A stretch of DNA of 64,000 bases from Neptunitalea chrysea (GTDB taxonomy: Bacteria; Bacteroidota; Bacteroidia; Flavobacteriales; Flavobacteriaceae), in contig NZ_BRVP01000004.1 in assembly GCF_027924145.1 (NCBI RefSeq), positions 1 through 64,000 of the forward strand. Direction: 5' to 3'. The notes beneath the pieces are model-generated. The model saw only the letters and a list, made by a program, of their open reading frames with translations. It did no database searches and had not been told where the DNA came from. Below are positions 1-10,001 of the stretch, one piece after another (within the stretch, counting starts at the first letter, position 1; each line of letters begins with the position of its first letter). Made by a program: the position numbers and the translations under genes.

Positions 1-297
1 ATATGAATAAAAATTTGTCGAATTTAGTAATGTCTGATTTTGGGTAAGCCTACAAATGTAGATGTAGATCATTTTCAAAACAGAGTGGCATCTGTAAAGG
101 AGAATAATTATTTTTTGAATCTGGGATATCAATTTACCTTCAGTAAATATCATATAGATGCTAAGCTAGAATGGAACAATGTACTTAATACCAAAAGTTA
201 TATACGCTATATAAATAGTGATTTTTATAGTATTCAGAATAGTTTTATAATTAGACCTTCACAAATTTTGTTTAGTTTACAATTCAATTTGTAGTGT
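1..297 (+). pseudogene. C-terminal end of an outer-membrane beta-barrel (TonB receptor-like) protein
   Basis: The readable frame from about 31 to 297 encodes an aromatic-rich tail with the segment LEWNNVLNTKSYI and ends IIRPSQILFSLQFNL. This resembles the last strands of flavobacterial TonB-dependent receptor barrels, including the hydrophobic C-terminal strand needed for BAM insertion. The frame is closed upstream by adjacent stops at 25-30, while another frame is open from 3 to 44. The gene is therefore either frameshifted near 30-47 or a fragment; the window edge prevents a firm choice. The family call is by resemblance only. Confidence 0.5.
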
Positions 298-610
298 TCT
301 TAGGTATAAATTCATACTAGGTTAATAGACTTTATCGTTAGTAACGGTGAATATTGTTATCACATGGAGAAAATAGTTTAAATATCATAGCGCTTTATGA
401 ATATACATTAGGAAGATCTGTCCTAATATGGAGGAAGTCCGTGGTATATAAATTAGTTAATGATTCTTATACAAGAATTATTTTTTTTGAGTTTTTTCTC
501 ACATTTAATTTTTTATTATTAAAAGCATAAGCCTAATGTGTTAAAAGTTACCAGTAATAACACCCTGTTGTAACCTGTATGGATATAATATAATAACAAG
601 AATTTAACGT

Positions 611-626
611 ATTACAACGTTGTAAT
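611..626. promoter_or_regulatory. 16-bp perfect palindrome upstream of katG, possible operator
   Basis: ATTACAACGTTGTAAT is its own reverse complement. It sits 117 bases before the katG start and just upstream of the possible OxyR dyad. An intergenic palindrome before a peroxide-defence gene suggests a dimeric regulator, but no protein can be assigned. A related GTTGTAA half-site occurs near 570. Confidence 0.35.
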
Positions 627-630
627 TTTT

Positions 631-651
631 GCTATTCTATTTGCTATTAGT
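631..651. promoter_or_regulatory. Possible OxyR site upstream of katG
   Basis: GCTAT-N11-TTAGT is a degenerate match to the ACTAT-N11-ATAGT dyad found upstream of oxyR and dps. It retains the T-N11-A core of LysR-family sites. If the TATATTTC at 675-682 is the -7 element, the dyad centres near -47, a usual activator position. This is the weakest of the three sites. Confidence 0.3.
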
Positions 652-724
652 TAAATTGCAGTAAATCAATATGCTATATTTCAAAAAGAAACTCCCCCTT
701 TGTCGTAGCATTATCATTTATTAA

Positions 725-2971
<2,247 letters not shown>

Positions 2972-2994
2972 TTTTGTTGTATACTTTTAAGTTT

Positions 2995-3024
2995 AAGGGG
3001 GTTCTTAAAATGAGAACCCTTTTT
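2995..3024 (+). terminator. Rho-independent terminator of katG
   Basis: Arms GGGTTCT (2999-3005) and AGAACCC (3013-3019) enclose a 7-base loop and are followed by a run of six T. It lies 24 bases after the katG stop. Confidence 0.85.
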
Positions 3025-3157
3025 TACGTTATAATCGAGGTTAAATATACCTAATATTGTTCTAAATATATCTTGTAAAGTGGAGAATTAAGGTAATTAC
3101 CCTAGTTGTTTTCCTAAGTAATAAATTTCTCTTCTCCTTTCAGTTTCAAAAAAATAA

Positions 3158-3298
3158 CTAGTTAACACTTAAATCTTCAAGTAGCTGAACATCTTCTCGG
3201 AATAATAAAGAAATTAAGGTATGCTGCTGTAATAAGCCTTCATATAAGGTAATGTCTTTATCGGTTAGTAATTGATAGGTTTTTACATTAGTTATAAA
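3158..3298 (-). pseudogene. Protein-like remnant, C-terminal piece of an unknown gene
   Basis: The minus strand is open for 46 codons before a TAG at 3158-3160. The product includes TYQLLTDKDITLYEGLLQQ and ends REDVQLLEDLSVN. Residue composition and codon choice resemble a real acidic helical protein, but there is no ATG and a TAA closes the frame upstream at 3299-3301. I read it as the surviving tail of a decayed gene and do not recognise the family. Confidence 0.35.
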
Positions 3299-3428
3299 TT
3301 ACCAGGTGTTCTAAAGATATTTATAACTATTTTAAAATTGTTGGGTATACTAAGTGATAGTATTATAAAATTAAATGTATAAATAACACTTTTTATTTCT
3401 GCATTTTTTTTGAACTCATTTAATCTCT

Positions 3429-3436
3429 TAAATTTG
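3429..3436 (+). promoter_or_regulatory. Probable -7 element of the GH43 gene
   Basis: TAAATTTG matches the Bacteroidetes TANNTTTG consensus 22 bases before the start. A TTTG lies upstream at a slightly short 16-base spacing. Confidence 0.45.
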
Positions 3437-3458
3437 TACTGTTTAGAAACTACAACAA

Positions 3459-4460
3459 ATGAATTATTTTAAAACTTTAGTCCTTATTTTATTAACTATC
3501 ATATTTTTAAATGATAGTGTAGCGCAAACGTATGAGTTTGATAATCCGATAGCTGAAAAAAGAGCAGATCCATGGGTATATAAATCGGAAGATGGTTTTT
3601 ATTACCTCATAGCTACCGTACCTGAATATAATAAGATAGTACTTAGAAAGGCAAAGAGAATTAATGAGCTAAAAGGAGCAAAAGAAAAAGTAATTTGGAA
3701 GAAGCATGATAATGGAGTTATGGGGAGTCATATTTGGGCTCCTGAGCTACATAGAATAAATGGGAAATGGTACATTTATTTTGCGGCAGGGGATGTGGAT
3801 GATATCTGGAAAATTAGAATGTGGGTTTTGTCATCGGATAATAAGGATCCTATGAATGCTATTTGGAAAGAAGAAGGGCAAATAAAAACTGATTACGACT
3901 CGTTTTCTTTGGATGCTACGACTTTTGAACATAATGGAAAAAGATATCTTATATGGGCACAGAATTTAGAAGGAATGCAAGGAACTGCGTTGAAAATGAG
4001 TGAAATGAAAACCCCAACAACCTTAACAGGTTCTGAAATTGTAATTACACGTCCTGAGTTTGATTGGGAGCGAGTAAAGTATAATGTAAATGAAGGCCCT
4101 GCTGTTATAAAACATGAGGGGAAGATTTTTGTAACGTATTCTGCCAGTGCTACAAACAAAAATTATTGTTTAGGATTACTTTGGATAGATGAGAACGCTA
4201 ATTTATTAGATGAGGCAAACTGGAATAAGTCACCAGGACCGGTATTCACTTCGGAAGAAGACTTTAAAAGATATGGACCAGGACACAATAGTTTTACTGT
4301 ATCGGAAGATGGAAAGGCTACTATTATGATTTATCATGCCCGAGATTATAAAGAGATTGAAGGGCCTGAATTGAATGATGTTAACAGAGCTACGCGTGCC
4401 CGTGAGGTAAAGTGGTTGCCTAGTGGTTTCCCAGATTTTATGCAAAAACATAAAGATTAA
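3459..4460 (+). CDS. Secreted glycoside hydrolase family 43 protein
   Basis: A 333-residue five-bladed beta-propeller glycosidase, a family acting mostly on arabinose- and xylose-containing polysaccharides. A signal peptide (about residues 1-22, ending SVAQ) sends it to the periplasm or surface. GH43 landmarks are visible: the catalytic-base aspartate in RADPWVYK near the N terminus, HIWAPELH, and the likely acid glutamate in the YNVNEGPAV segment. There is one catalytic domain and no sorting tail, so it is probably periplasmic or lipid-free. It stands alone with no SusC/SusD partners nearby, so the substrate cannot be inferred from context. The next gene is a broken cargo gene on the opposite strand. 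Confidence 0.85.
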   Translation: MNYFKTLVLILLTIIFLNDSVAQTYEFDNPIAEKRADPWVYKSEDGFYYLIATVPEYNKIVLRKAKRINELKGAKEKVIWKKHDNGVMGSHIWAPELHRINGKWYIYFAAGDVDDIWKIRMWVLSSDNKDPMNAIWKEEGQIKTDYDSFSLDATTFEHNGKRYLIWAQNLEGMQGTALKMSEMKTPTTLTGSEIVITRPEFDWERVKYNVNEGPAVIKHEGKIFVTYSASATNKNYCLGLLWIDENANLLDEANWNKSPGPVFTSEEDFKRYGPGHNSFTVSEDGKATIMIYHARDYKEIEGPELNDVNRATRAREVKWLPSGFPDFMQKHKD

Positions 4461-4468
4461 TTGGGTCA

Positions 4469-4514
4469 CTATCCTAAACAATAGAAAATATACTGGTACT
4501 GTTGTTTAGGATAG
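4469..4514. terminator. Inverted repeat between convergent genes, likely bidirectional terminator
   Basis: A perfect 13-bp inverted repeat, CTATCCTAAACAA (4469-4481) and TTGTTTAGGATAG (4502-4514), has a 20-base loop. It lies between the GH43 stop and the end of the convergent pseudogene. The T tract is weak, so termination is inferred from position and symmetry. Confidence 0.5.
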
Positions 4515-4528
4515 CATTCCCAAATGGA

Positions 4529-5327
4529 TTATTCTTTAATTAATTTAGTTGTAGAACTACCTTTTAATGTTTGTACCTTAAGAAGGTAAACACCTTTTTC
4601 TAGAGCCGCCATATCAATTTGATTATTAGAAAAAGTTACATCTTGTTTTTGCCCAAGTACATTATAGATATCAGCAGCAATAATATCTTCTGCTTTAATA
4701 TTTAGAATATTTTTTATAGGATTAGGATATATTTCTGTATTGCTAACATTTATGTTATTTAAACCTAAAGTGGCATCAACAGTAGCAACGTTGTCAACTC
4801 TTATGTTTACCGAAGTATCACTAGCTGTACCATTTACTCTAAACGCAATATGAACATCTTGCCCAAGATAATTAGTTGGTATATTAACTACAAACGTTTC
4901 GTAGTCATCTAATGTGAAATTTACGGTTTGTAAAAATGTAAAATCATTTGCAGATGTATTTCCAATACCAGTAGATATTAAAATTTCTAGATCTAACGTT
5001 CCAAATGCTCAGGTTGCATCAAAACTAATGGCATCTGTACTTCCCGAAACAACATTGAAAGCTGGTGTAATTAGATAGTCATCATTGGTAGATCCGTAAG
5101 AGGTCCAAGATCTCATAACACCAGTATCATTAACGCCAGTATCATTAACGCCACTAGCTGCAATTTGATACCATGCATTATAACTACTAGTTGACCCCCC
5201 CGTCAATAACTGTCCAGGTAGTTGGAATTACTCCGTTGTCGAAATTCTCATTAATTTGAGATACTGCTAAAGAAGGTAGCAACAATAATAATAGTTGCCA
5301 CTGAATTTTTGAATAGAAATGACTCAT
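4529..5327 (-). pseudogene. Broken type IX-secreted adhesin-like gene
   Basis: Joining the frames gives a roughly 265-residue protein. It has a signal peptide (MSHFYSKIQWQ...LAVSQ), then a region like the choice-of-anchor/cleaved-adhesin beta-sandwich (SWTSYGSTNDDYLITPAF), then a type A sorting domain (EIYPNPIKNILNI ... KGVYLLKVQ). Two lesions break it. A run of seven G on the coding strand (5195-5201) shifts the frame after residue 44; six G would restore it. A TGA at 5009-5011 interrupts the frame after SFDAT, with clear coding continuing beyond. A 15-bp unit is duplicated in tandem (5123-5152), giving VNDTGVNDTG. A sequencing error could explain the G tract but not easily the TGA. Confidence 0.85.
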
Positions 5328-5432
5328 TTTGTTAAAAAACATATAAATGTTGAATGATTAACAAGTTTATATGTTTTTTAACAAGATAAAAGTTGTTTCT
5401 GAATTTAATTAACAGTATTTCTCTGTGTTTTT

Positions 5433-6041
5433 TTATGATTTATATAAATAAGGTAGCTTTAGTTTGTATTTAACAGCTAATATTCTAATGATAATTATTA
5501 CTAATATTGAAAGACTATTAATAACAAGAGAATTTTGAGGTGATATTTGATGTAACCCAAAATAGGTAATACCCCCAAGCATACAGGTGGTGGCATAAAT
5601 TTCTTTTCTAAAAATAACGGGTATCCTTTGGCAAAGAATATCTCTTAGTACACCACCAAAACATGCAGTAATAATTCCGATAGCAATACAAATAACCGGA
5701 TTTGAATTAATTATAAGACTTTTTTCTATCCCAGAAATAGTGTATAGAGCTAATCCAAGAGTATCGAACAGGAAGAGTGATTTGTTTAGAATTTTTAAGT
5801 ATTTTCTAAAAACGATAGCCAGTATTGTAGTGCAAATAATGGTATACACAATAGAGGTGTCAATTAACCAAAATACGGGTCGAACCCCTAATAGCAAATC
5901 TCTGATGGTACCACCTCCGGTAGCTGTAATAAAACCAATAATAAGAATACCAAATGCATCGAGCTTCGTTTTAAGTGCTACAAGAACTCCGGATATGGTA
6001 AAGGAAATAACAGCAAGAAAATCAATAATAGTTAATAGCAT
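5433..6041 (-). CDS. TRIC / UPF0126-family membrane channel
   Basis: A 202-residue protein with about seven membrane segments. It has the duplicated glycine-rich signature of the bacterial TRIC family (UPF0126): GGGTIRD in the first half and GGVLRD in the second. Family members form trimeric monovalent-cation channels in the inner membrane; some have been discussed as glycine transporters, so the physiological role is open. Length and both repeats are intact. It lies alone, downstream of the coiled-coil protein gene on the same strand with a gap of about 57 bases, so co-transcription is possible. Confidence 0.85.
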   Translation of the reverse strand: MLLTIIDFLAVISFTISGVLVALKTKLDAFGILIIGFITATGGGTIRDLLLGVRPVFWLIDTSIVYTIICTTILAIVFRKYLKILNKSLFLFDTLGLALYTISGIEKSLIINSNPVICIAIGIITACFGGVLRDILCQRIPVIFRKEIYATTCMLGGITYFGLHQISPQNSLVINSLSILVIIIIRILAVKYKLKLPYLYKS

Positions 6042-6098
6042 ATAGATTCTGTATTTCGATAAATTCGAAATATAAAAGGTTATATATTAAAATTTAGA

Positions 6099-6713
6099 TT
6101 AATTACCGTGTTTACGCTTGTTTAATTCATCTTGTAGTTGTCTACGTACCTTTTGTTCGCGTTCAAGAGCTAATCGTCTGTGGTTGTCATATTCTTCTTG
6201 TAATTCAGATAGTCGGTCTTGCGCTTCTTTAGTTACCAAATGGCTGTTTTTAAACTTGTATATAAACAATAATAAGGCTACCATTAACGCTATTATAGTT
6301 CCCCAAAGTACCATATTGTAACCTGTTTTAGACATTTGCATGCCAAATAATAACATACTGTCTTTTTCAGAACGCGTTTCGTCTAAAGTAATTTTAGTAT
6401 CTGCTAGTTTTGATTTTAGAGTAGTAATTTCTGCTTCTTGACTAGTAACATTTTCATTAGAAGTAATTAAATCTTTACGAACTGATTTTAAAGAGTCTAA
6501 GGTGTGCTTTTTAAGTGCCTCAAACCATTCTATTTTAATCACTTTGTTACTTTTATACTTATATGACTTTTTGAAAACATAATTAAATTGACTTTCTAGT
6601 GTTCCACTTTCTAAGGAAGGTTCTTCTTTTTCAGTAGCATCATTTTGAGCAGAAACAGTTAGTGTAATACAGGTAAAAAGGAATAATAGAAAGTGTAAGC
6701 GAAATGTTTTCAT
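6099..6713 (-). CDS. Signal-peptide, coiled-coil, single-membrane-span protein
   Basis: A 204-residue protein of a family I recall only from flavobacteria. It has a signal peptide ending TVSAQ, a Lys/Glu-rich coiled coil (about 70-125), one membrane helix around GTIIALMVALLLFIYKF (about 138-155), and a charged second coiled coil rich in Glu-Arg-Lys (about 160-204). The layout implies an inner-membrane protein with coiled coils on both sides. As I recall, homologues are sometimes labelled tRNA (guanine-N1)-methyltransferase; nothing here supports that, because no SAM-binding fold is present. Function unknown. Confidence 0.75.
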   Translation of the reverse strand: MKTFRLHFLLFLFTCITLTVSAQNDATEKEEPSLESGTLESQFNYVFKKSYKYKSNKVIKIEWFEALKKHTLDSLKSVRKDLITSNENVTSQEAEITTLKSKLADTKITLDETRSEKDSMLLFGMQMSKTGYNMVLWGTIIALMVALLLFIYKFKNSHLVTKEAQDRLSELQEEYDNHRRLALEREQKVRRQLQDELNKRKHGN

Positions 6714-6956
6714 AATGTCTTGGAATGTTATTCGAAATTTAAAATTAATTTTTTAGTTAGCAATAAATTAATAGTAGGAATCAGTTGTAAAAATATATAA
6801 ACCATTTTTGGTATACTATATTTGAGCAACGTATTTGTGTTAAACTTTATTATCAAGAGGAGGTTAATAAATTGATGGATGAAGATTAAACCTGATATTT
6901 TGAGTTAAATAATAGTAATCAAATTAGCTGTAACTGTATGATAATCTGTTTTTTCA

Positions 6957-6964
6957 TATTTTTG
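6957..6964 (+). promoter_or_regulatory. Possible -7 element for the SGNH hydrolase gene
   Basis: TATTTTTG fits TANNTTTG and lies 28 bases before the start codon. No clear -33 partner is seen. Confidence 0.35.
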
Positions 6965-6992
6965 CAGTACAAAATAATGACAATAGAAGGAT

Positions 6993-7628
6993 ATGTTTTG
7001 GTACCATGAAGAAGTAGAAAGACTAGAGCGCAAAGAAGTTTTACCAAAAGGAGAAAAGTTAAGAGTTTTATTTTACGGCAGTTCATCCATAAGGTTATGG
7101 CCAAATCTTGAAGAAGATTTTTCTGAACTCGATATTATTAATCAAGGATTCGGAGGGTCTACACTAGCGGCTTGTTGTTGGTTTTTTAAACGACTTGTTC
7201 CGCAATACAAACCAGACATAATTGTGTTTTATGGAGGTGATAACGATTTAGGAGATGGAAGACACCCAGAAGAAGTGTTTATTTTTTTTAAAGAAATAAT
7301 GGGATTGATAAAGGAGTTCTGTGGAGATATACCAGTTGGTTTTATATCTGTAAAACCGAGTTTTAATAGAGAGTACTTACTTAATTCAATTGATTATACC
7401 AATAAAATTATTGGAGAAGAAATTACAGATAGATATCCGAATTGCCAAATGATTGATGTGTATACCGAAATGTATGCTATTAATAAGGTAAGTGGAGAGC
7501 TTTTTGAGAGCGATGGTTTACATATGACGGAAGTGGGATATGATATATGGAGAACAGCAGTAAAAGAGCAATTTCTAAATAGGTTTATTTCAGAATCCTT
7601 TCCTATAGATAAAACACCCAAAATTTAA
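6993..7628 (+). CDS. SGNH/GDSL-family hydrolase
   Basis: A 211-residue cytoplasmic esterase-like protein. The SGNH blocks are readable: the nucleophile block LFYGSSSIRLWP near residue 30, the block II glycine in NQGFGGS, the block III asparagine in GGDNDLGDG, and block V DGLHMTEVGY with the catalytic Asp-x-x-His. Family members remove acyl or acetyl groups from lipids or carbohydrates; the substrate is unknown. There is no signal peptide. It is followed after 5 bases by an alpha/beta esterase gene, so the two are probably one transcript. Confidence 0.85.
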   Translation: MFWYHEEVERLERKEVLPKGEKLRVLFYGSSSIRLWPNLEEDFSELDIINQGFGGSTLAACCWFFKRLVPQYKPDIIVFYGGDNDLGDGRHPEEVFIFFKEIMGLIKEFCGDIPVGFISVKPSFNREYLLNSIDYTNKIIGEEITDRYPNCQMIDVYTEMYAINKVSGELFESDGLHMTEVGYDIWRTAVKEQFLNRFISESFPIDKTPKI

Positions 7629-7633
7629 ATGCT

Positions 7634-8362
7634 ATGAAACGAGCGTACCATAAATGGTTTAGTCCTAATTTACAAAGAGATATGGAGTTACTTATTTATG
7701 GTCATGCAGGGGCAAGGGTGTTGTTTTTTCCAACGCGAATGGCACGTTTTTATGATTATGAAAACTGGCGTGTAATACAGTCGGTAGAACATATGATTAG
7801 TAATGGCTGGATTCAAGTTTATTGCCTTGATAGTGTAGATAGCGAAAGTTTTTACAATTCTTGGACACATCCTGCGGGAAAGGTAGCGAGGCATTTACAG
7901 TTCGAAAACTACGTGCTTAGAGAAGTAATGCCTTTTAGTTATAAACTAAATCCTACTAATTATTTAATGTCTGTTGGTTGTAGCATGGGAGCTTATCATG
8001 CTATGAATATCGCTTTACGACACCCTAAATGGTTTTCTAAAATAGTAGCTTTAAGTGGCAGATTTGATATTGCCATGCAGGTAGGGTATTTTGGGAATTT
8101 GCTAGATGGTTTTTATAATGAAGATGTTTATTTTCATATGCCTAGTCATTATATGGCAAATATGCCGGAAGGCGAACAACTGGAGCAAATAAGAAGACTA
8201 AATATTACTTTTACCATAGGAAAGGAAGATCCGTTTCTTCAGAATAACCGTGAATTTAGTAGAAAGTTAAAAGAAAAGCACGTTACTCATAACTTTTATG
8301 AGTGGAATGGGTTGGCACATAGTGCACGGTATTGGCGTCAAATGCTACCGTTATATGTATAA
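7634..8362 (+). CDS. Esterase, alpha/beta hydrolase of the esterase D type
   Basis: A 242-residue protein with the nucleophile elbow GCSMGAYHA near residue 118, an acid region near TIGKEDPFLQ, and a C-terminal His in NGLAHSARYW. This is the order expected of the PF00756-type esterase fold. There is no signal peptide. It is the second gene of a two-hydrolase unit with the SGNH gene. The natural substrate cannot be told from sequence; short-chain or thio-esters are typical of the wider family. Confidence 0.82.
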   Translation: MKRAYHKWFSPNLQRDMELLIYGHAGARVLFFPTRMARFYDYENWRVIQSVEHMISNGWIQVYCLDSVDSESFYNSWTHPAGKVARHLQFENYVLREVMPFSYKLNPTNYLMSVGCSMGAYHAMNIALRHPKWFSKIVALSGRFDIAMQVGYFGNLLDGFYNEDVYFHMPSHYMANMPEGEQLEQIRRLNITFTIGKEDPFLQNNREFSRKLKEKHVTHNFYEWNGLAHSARYWRQMLPLYV

Positions 8363-8492
8363 GATTATATTTTGTGTAACGAAAGTTTAAAAAGTATATA
8401 ATATATCTAAAAAATTAAATAGTAATTCCTTAACCTGATTTTAATCTTTGGTCAATACGCCTTAACTACACTTGTATGTAAAGGTAAATAGT

Positions 8493-8615
8493 TCATGTTC
8501 TAATAAAGGTAACTGCTCCGTCATGTCTATCTAAACAATCAATTATAGCGTTAAGAGCAATTTTTTTTGCTTTTAGTTGATTTTGAGCCTTAAAACCATT
8601 GTAAAATGATGTTTT
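8493..8615 (-). pseudogene. Protein-like remnant of an unknown gene
   Basis: The minus strand is open for 40 codons to a TGA at 8493-8495. It encodes a Lys-rich segment, GFKAQNQLKAKKIALN, then AIIDCLDRHDGAVTFIRT. It has natural-looking composition, lacks a start codon, and is closed upstream by TAA (8616-8618). It is probably the 3' end of a lost gene; the family is not recognised, and chance cannot be ruled out. Confidence 0.3.
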
Positions 8616-8663
8616 TTATAATTTCAAAGCAGTAAAGTTTAAGAAAAATAAGAGGCAATTTTT

Positions 8664-8699
8664 TTTGTATGATATATATTTATCGTAATATTGCAATAT
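8664..8699 (+). promoter_or_regulatory. ars promoter with ArsR operator over the -7 element
   Basis: TTTG (8664-8667), 18 bases, then TAATATTG (8686-8693) resembles the Bacteroidetes promoter. The -7 element lies inside a dyad: ATATTGCAATAT (8688-8699) is a perfect 12-bp palindrome, preceded by ATCGT. An ArsR dimer here would block polymerase. A close copy of ATCGTAATAT occurs before arsM. Confidence 0.6.
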
Positions 8700-8716
8700 A
8701 ACAATTAATAGAATTA

Positions 8717-9049
8717 ATGGGAGTATCTAAAACAGAGATTTTTACAGAGGAACAAAACAGAATAGCGCTTTATGCTAAAGTGTTAGGGAATCCTGCACGG
8801 GTAGCTATTTTACAGTATTTGTTTAGCATAAGCGAATGTGTTTGTGGTGATCTTGTAGATGTTATTGGTTTAGCACAACCAACAATTTCTCAACATTTAA
8901 AAGAGTTGAAGAACTTAGGAATCATACAAGGTAATGTAGAAGGCACTAGTGTTTGTTATTGTGTAAATATGGAGAATTGGAATACCATGAAAACAGTGAT
9001 GCATCAATTTTTAGATTTAGATGCTGCACCAAAAAAGAAATGTTGTTAA
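8717..9049 (+). CDS. arsR: ArsR-family metalloregulator
   Basis: A 110-residue winged-helix repressor. The ECVCGDL motif at the start of the recognition region carries the paired cysteines that bind arsenite in classical ArsR proteins. The DNA-binding helix follows in AQPTISQHLKELKNLGII. The C terminus ends KKKCC, a possible extra thiol site. As first gene of the arsenic operon it should repress the operon until As(III) binds. The 47-base gap to arsM contains a second operator-like sequence. Confidence 0.92.
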   Translation: MGVSKTEIFTEEQNRIALYAKVLGNPARVAILQYLFSISECVCGDLVDVIGLAQPTISQHLKELKNLGIIQGNVEGTSVCYCVNMENWNTMKTVMHQFLDLDAAPKKKCC

Positions 9050-9066
9050 GAAATTTGAATTAATTA

Positions 9067-9083
9067 ATCGTAATATCACAATA
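9067..9083. promoter_or_regulatory. Second ArsR-like operator between arsR and arsM
   Basis: ATCGTAATATCACAATA matches the upstream site ATCGTAATATTGCAATA (8682-8698) at 15 of 17 positions. It lies 14 bases before the arsM start. A repeat in both leaders suggests internal control of arsM by the same repressor. Confidence 0.5.
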
Positions 9084-9096
9084 AATAGATTTTGTT

Positions 9097-9984
9097 ATGA
9101 AGAATGAACAAGAATTAAAACAAGTGGTAAAAGAGCGTTATGCTCGCATTGCTGAACAAGGAAAAGCAGAAAATGCGGCTTCTTGTTGTGGTGCAACAAC
9201 ACCTTCTAATAAGGTGTATAACATTATGATGGATGATTATTCGGAAACTGGAGGCTATATTGAAGATGCCGACTTAGGTTTAGGATGCGGATTGCCAACT
9301 CATTTTGCAAAAATTAAAAAGGGAGATACTGTAATTGATTTAGGTTCTGGAGCTGGAAATGACTGTTTTGTAGCTAGACATGAAACAGGAGTTGAAGGTA
9401 AAGTAATTGGAATTGATTTTACCCTTGCTATGATAAACAAGGCTCGAATAAATGCTGAAAAGTTAGGATTTAACAACGTAGAGTTTAGAGAAGGAGATAT
9501 TGATGATATGCCTGTAAACAATAATGTTGCAGACGTAGTAGTTAGTAACTGCGTATTGAATTTAGTGCCTAACAAGCAAAAGGTAATAAACGAAATTTTT
9601 AGGGTATTAAAACCGGGAGGTCATTTTAGTATTTCTGATATTGTTTTGGTAGGAGAGCTACCTGATGCTTTACATAAAGATGCTGAAATGTATGCAGGAT
9701 GTGTAGCGGGAGCTATTCAGAAAGTTGATTACTTAAAAGCTATTGAGGACGCTGGTTTTAGTGAGATTTCATTGCAGAAAGAAAAAACCATTACCATACC
9801 TGATGATATTTTAGAAAAGTATCTTTCTGAAAAGGAGATTACTGATTTTAATAATGGTACTACCGGAATTTTTAGCATTACCGTATATGCTGAAAAACCT
9901 GGACAAACCTTAGAAAAGAAAAAAGTTAAACTAGAAGATTTACAAACAACCTCATGTTGCGATCCTTCAACTGGTTGTTGTTAA
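9097..9984 (+). CDS. arsM: Arsenite S-adenosylmethionine methyltransferase
   Basis: A 295-residue class I methyltransferase that converts As(III) stepwise to methylated, partly volatile arsenicals. The SAM loop is VIDLGSGAGND. The three cysteines needed for As(III) binding in ArsM/AS3MT are present: Cys64 (LGLGCGL), Cys152 (SNCVLN) and Cys202 (AGCVAGA); the 50-residue spacing between the last two matches characterised ArsM proteins. Extra CC pairs lie near residues 29-30 and at the C terminus (TSCCDPSTGCC), which may help capture the metalloid. It is followed after 17 bases by arsC in the same operon. Confidence 0.95.
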   Translation: MKNEQELKQVVKERYARIAEQGKAENAASCCGATTPSNKVYNIMMDDYSETGGYIEDADLGLGCGLPTHFAKIKKGDTVIDLGSGAGNDCFVARHETGVEGKVIGIDFTLAMINKARINAEKLGFNNVEFREGDIDDMPVNNNVADVVVSNCVLNLVPNKQKVINEIFRVLKPGGHFSISDIVLVGELPDALHKDAEMYAGCVAGAIQKVDYLKAIEDAGFSEISLQKEKTITIPDDILEKYLSEKEITDFNNGTTGIFSITVYAEKPGQTLEKKKVKLEDLQTTSCCDPSTGCC

Positions 9985-10001
9985 GATAAAAAAAACAGTA
10001 G

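Larger units (their letters stand above)
2972..3458. other. Intergenic region between katG and the GH43 gene
   Basis: It contains the katG terminator, a protein-like minus-strand remnant at 3158-3298 (listed separately), and a -7 element TAAATTTG at 3429-3436 that probably serves the GH43 gene. The rest is AT-rich and featureless. Confidence 0.5.
8363..8716. other. Intergenic region upstream of the arsenic operon
   Basis: It contains a protein-like minus-strand remnant (8493-8615) and the ars promoter/operator (8664-8699), both listed separately. The remainder is AT-rich with no recognisable element. Confidence 0.5.

Noticed and set aside
355-528. Plus-strand open frame before katG
   Set aside because: Phe/Leu-rich, no start codon in context and no recognisable motif; likely chance.
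6099-6713. tRNA (guanine-N1)-methyltransferase, a label I recall for this family
   Set aside because: The protein is a signal-peptide, coiled-coil, single-span membrane protein with no SAM-binding fold.
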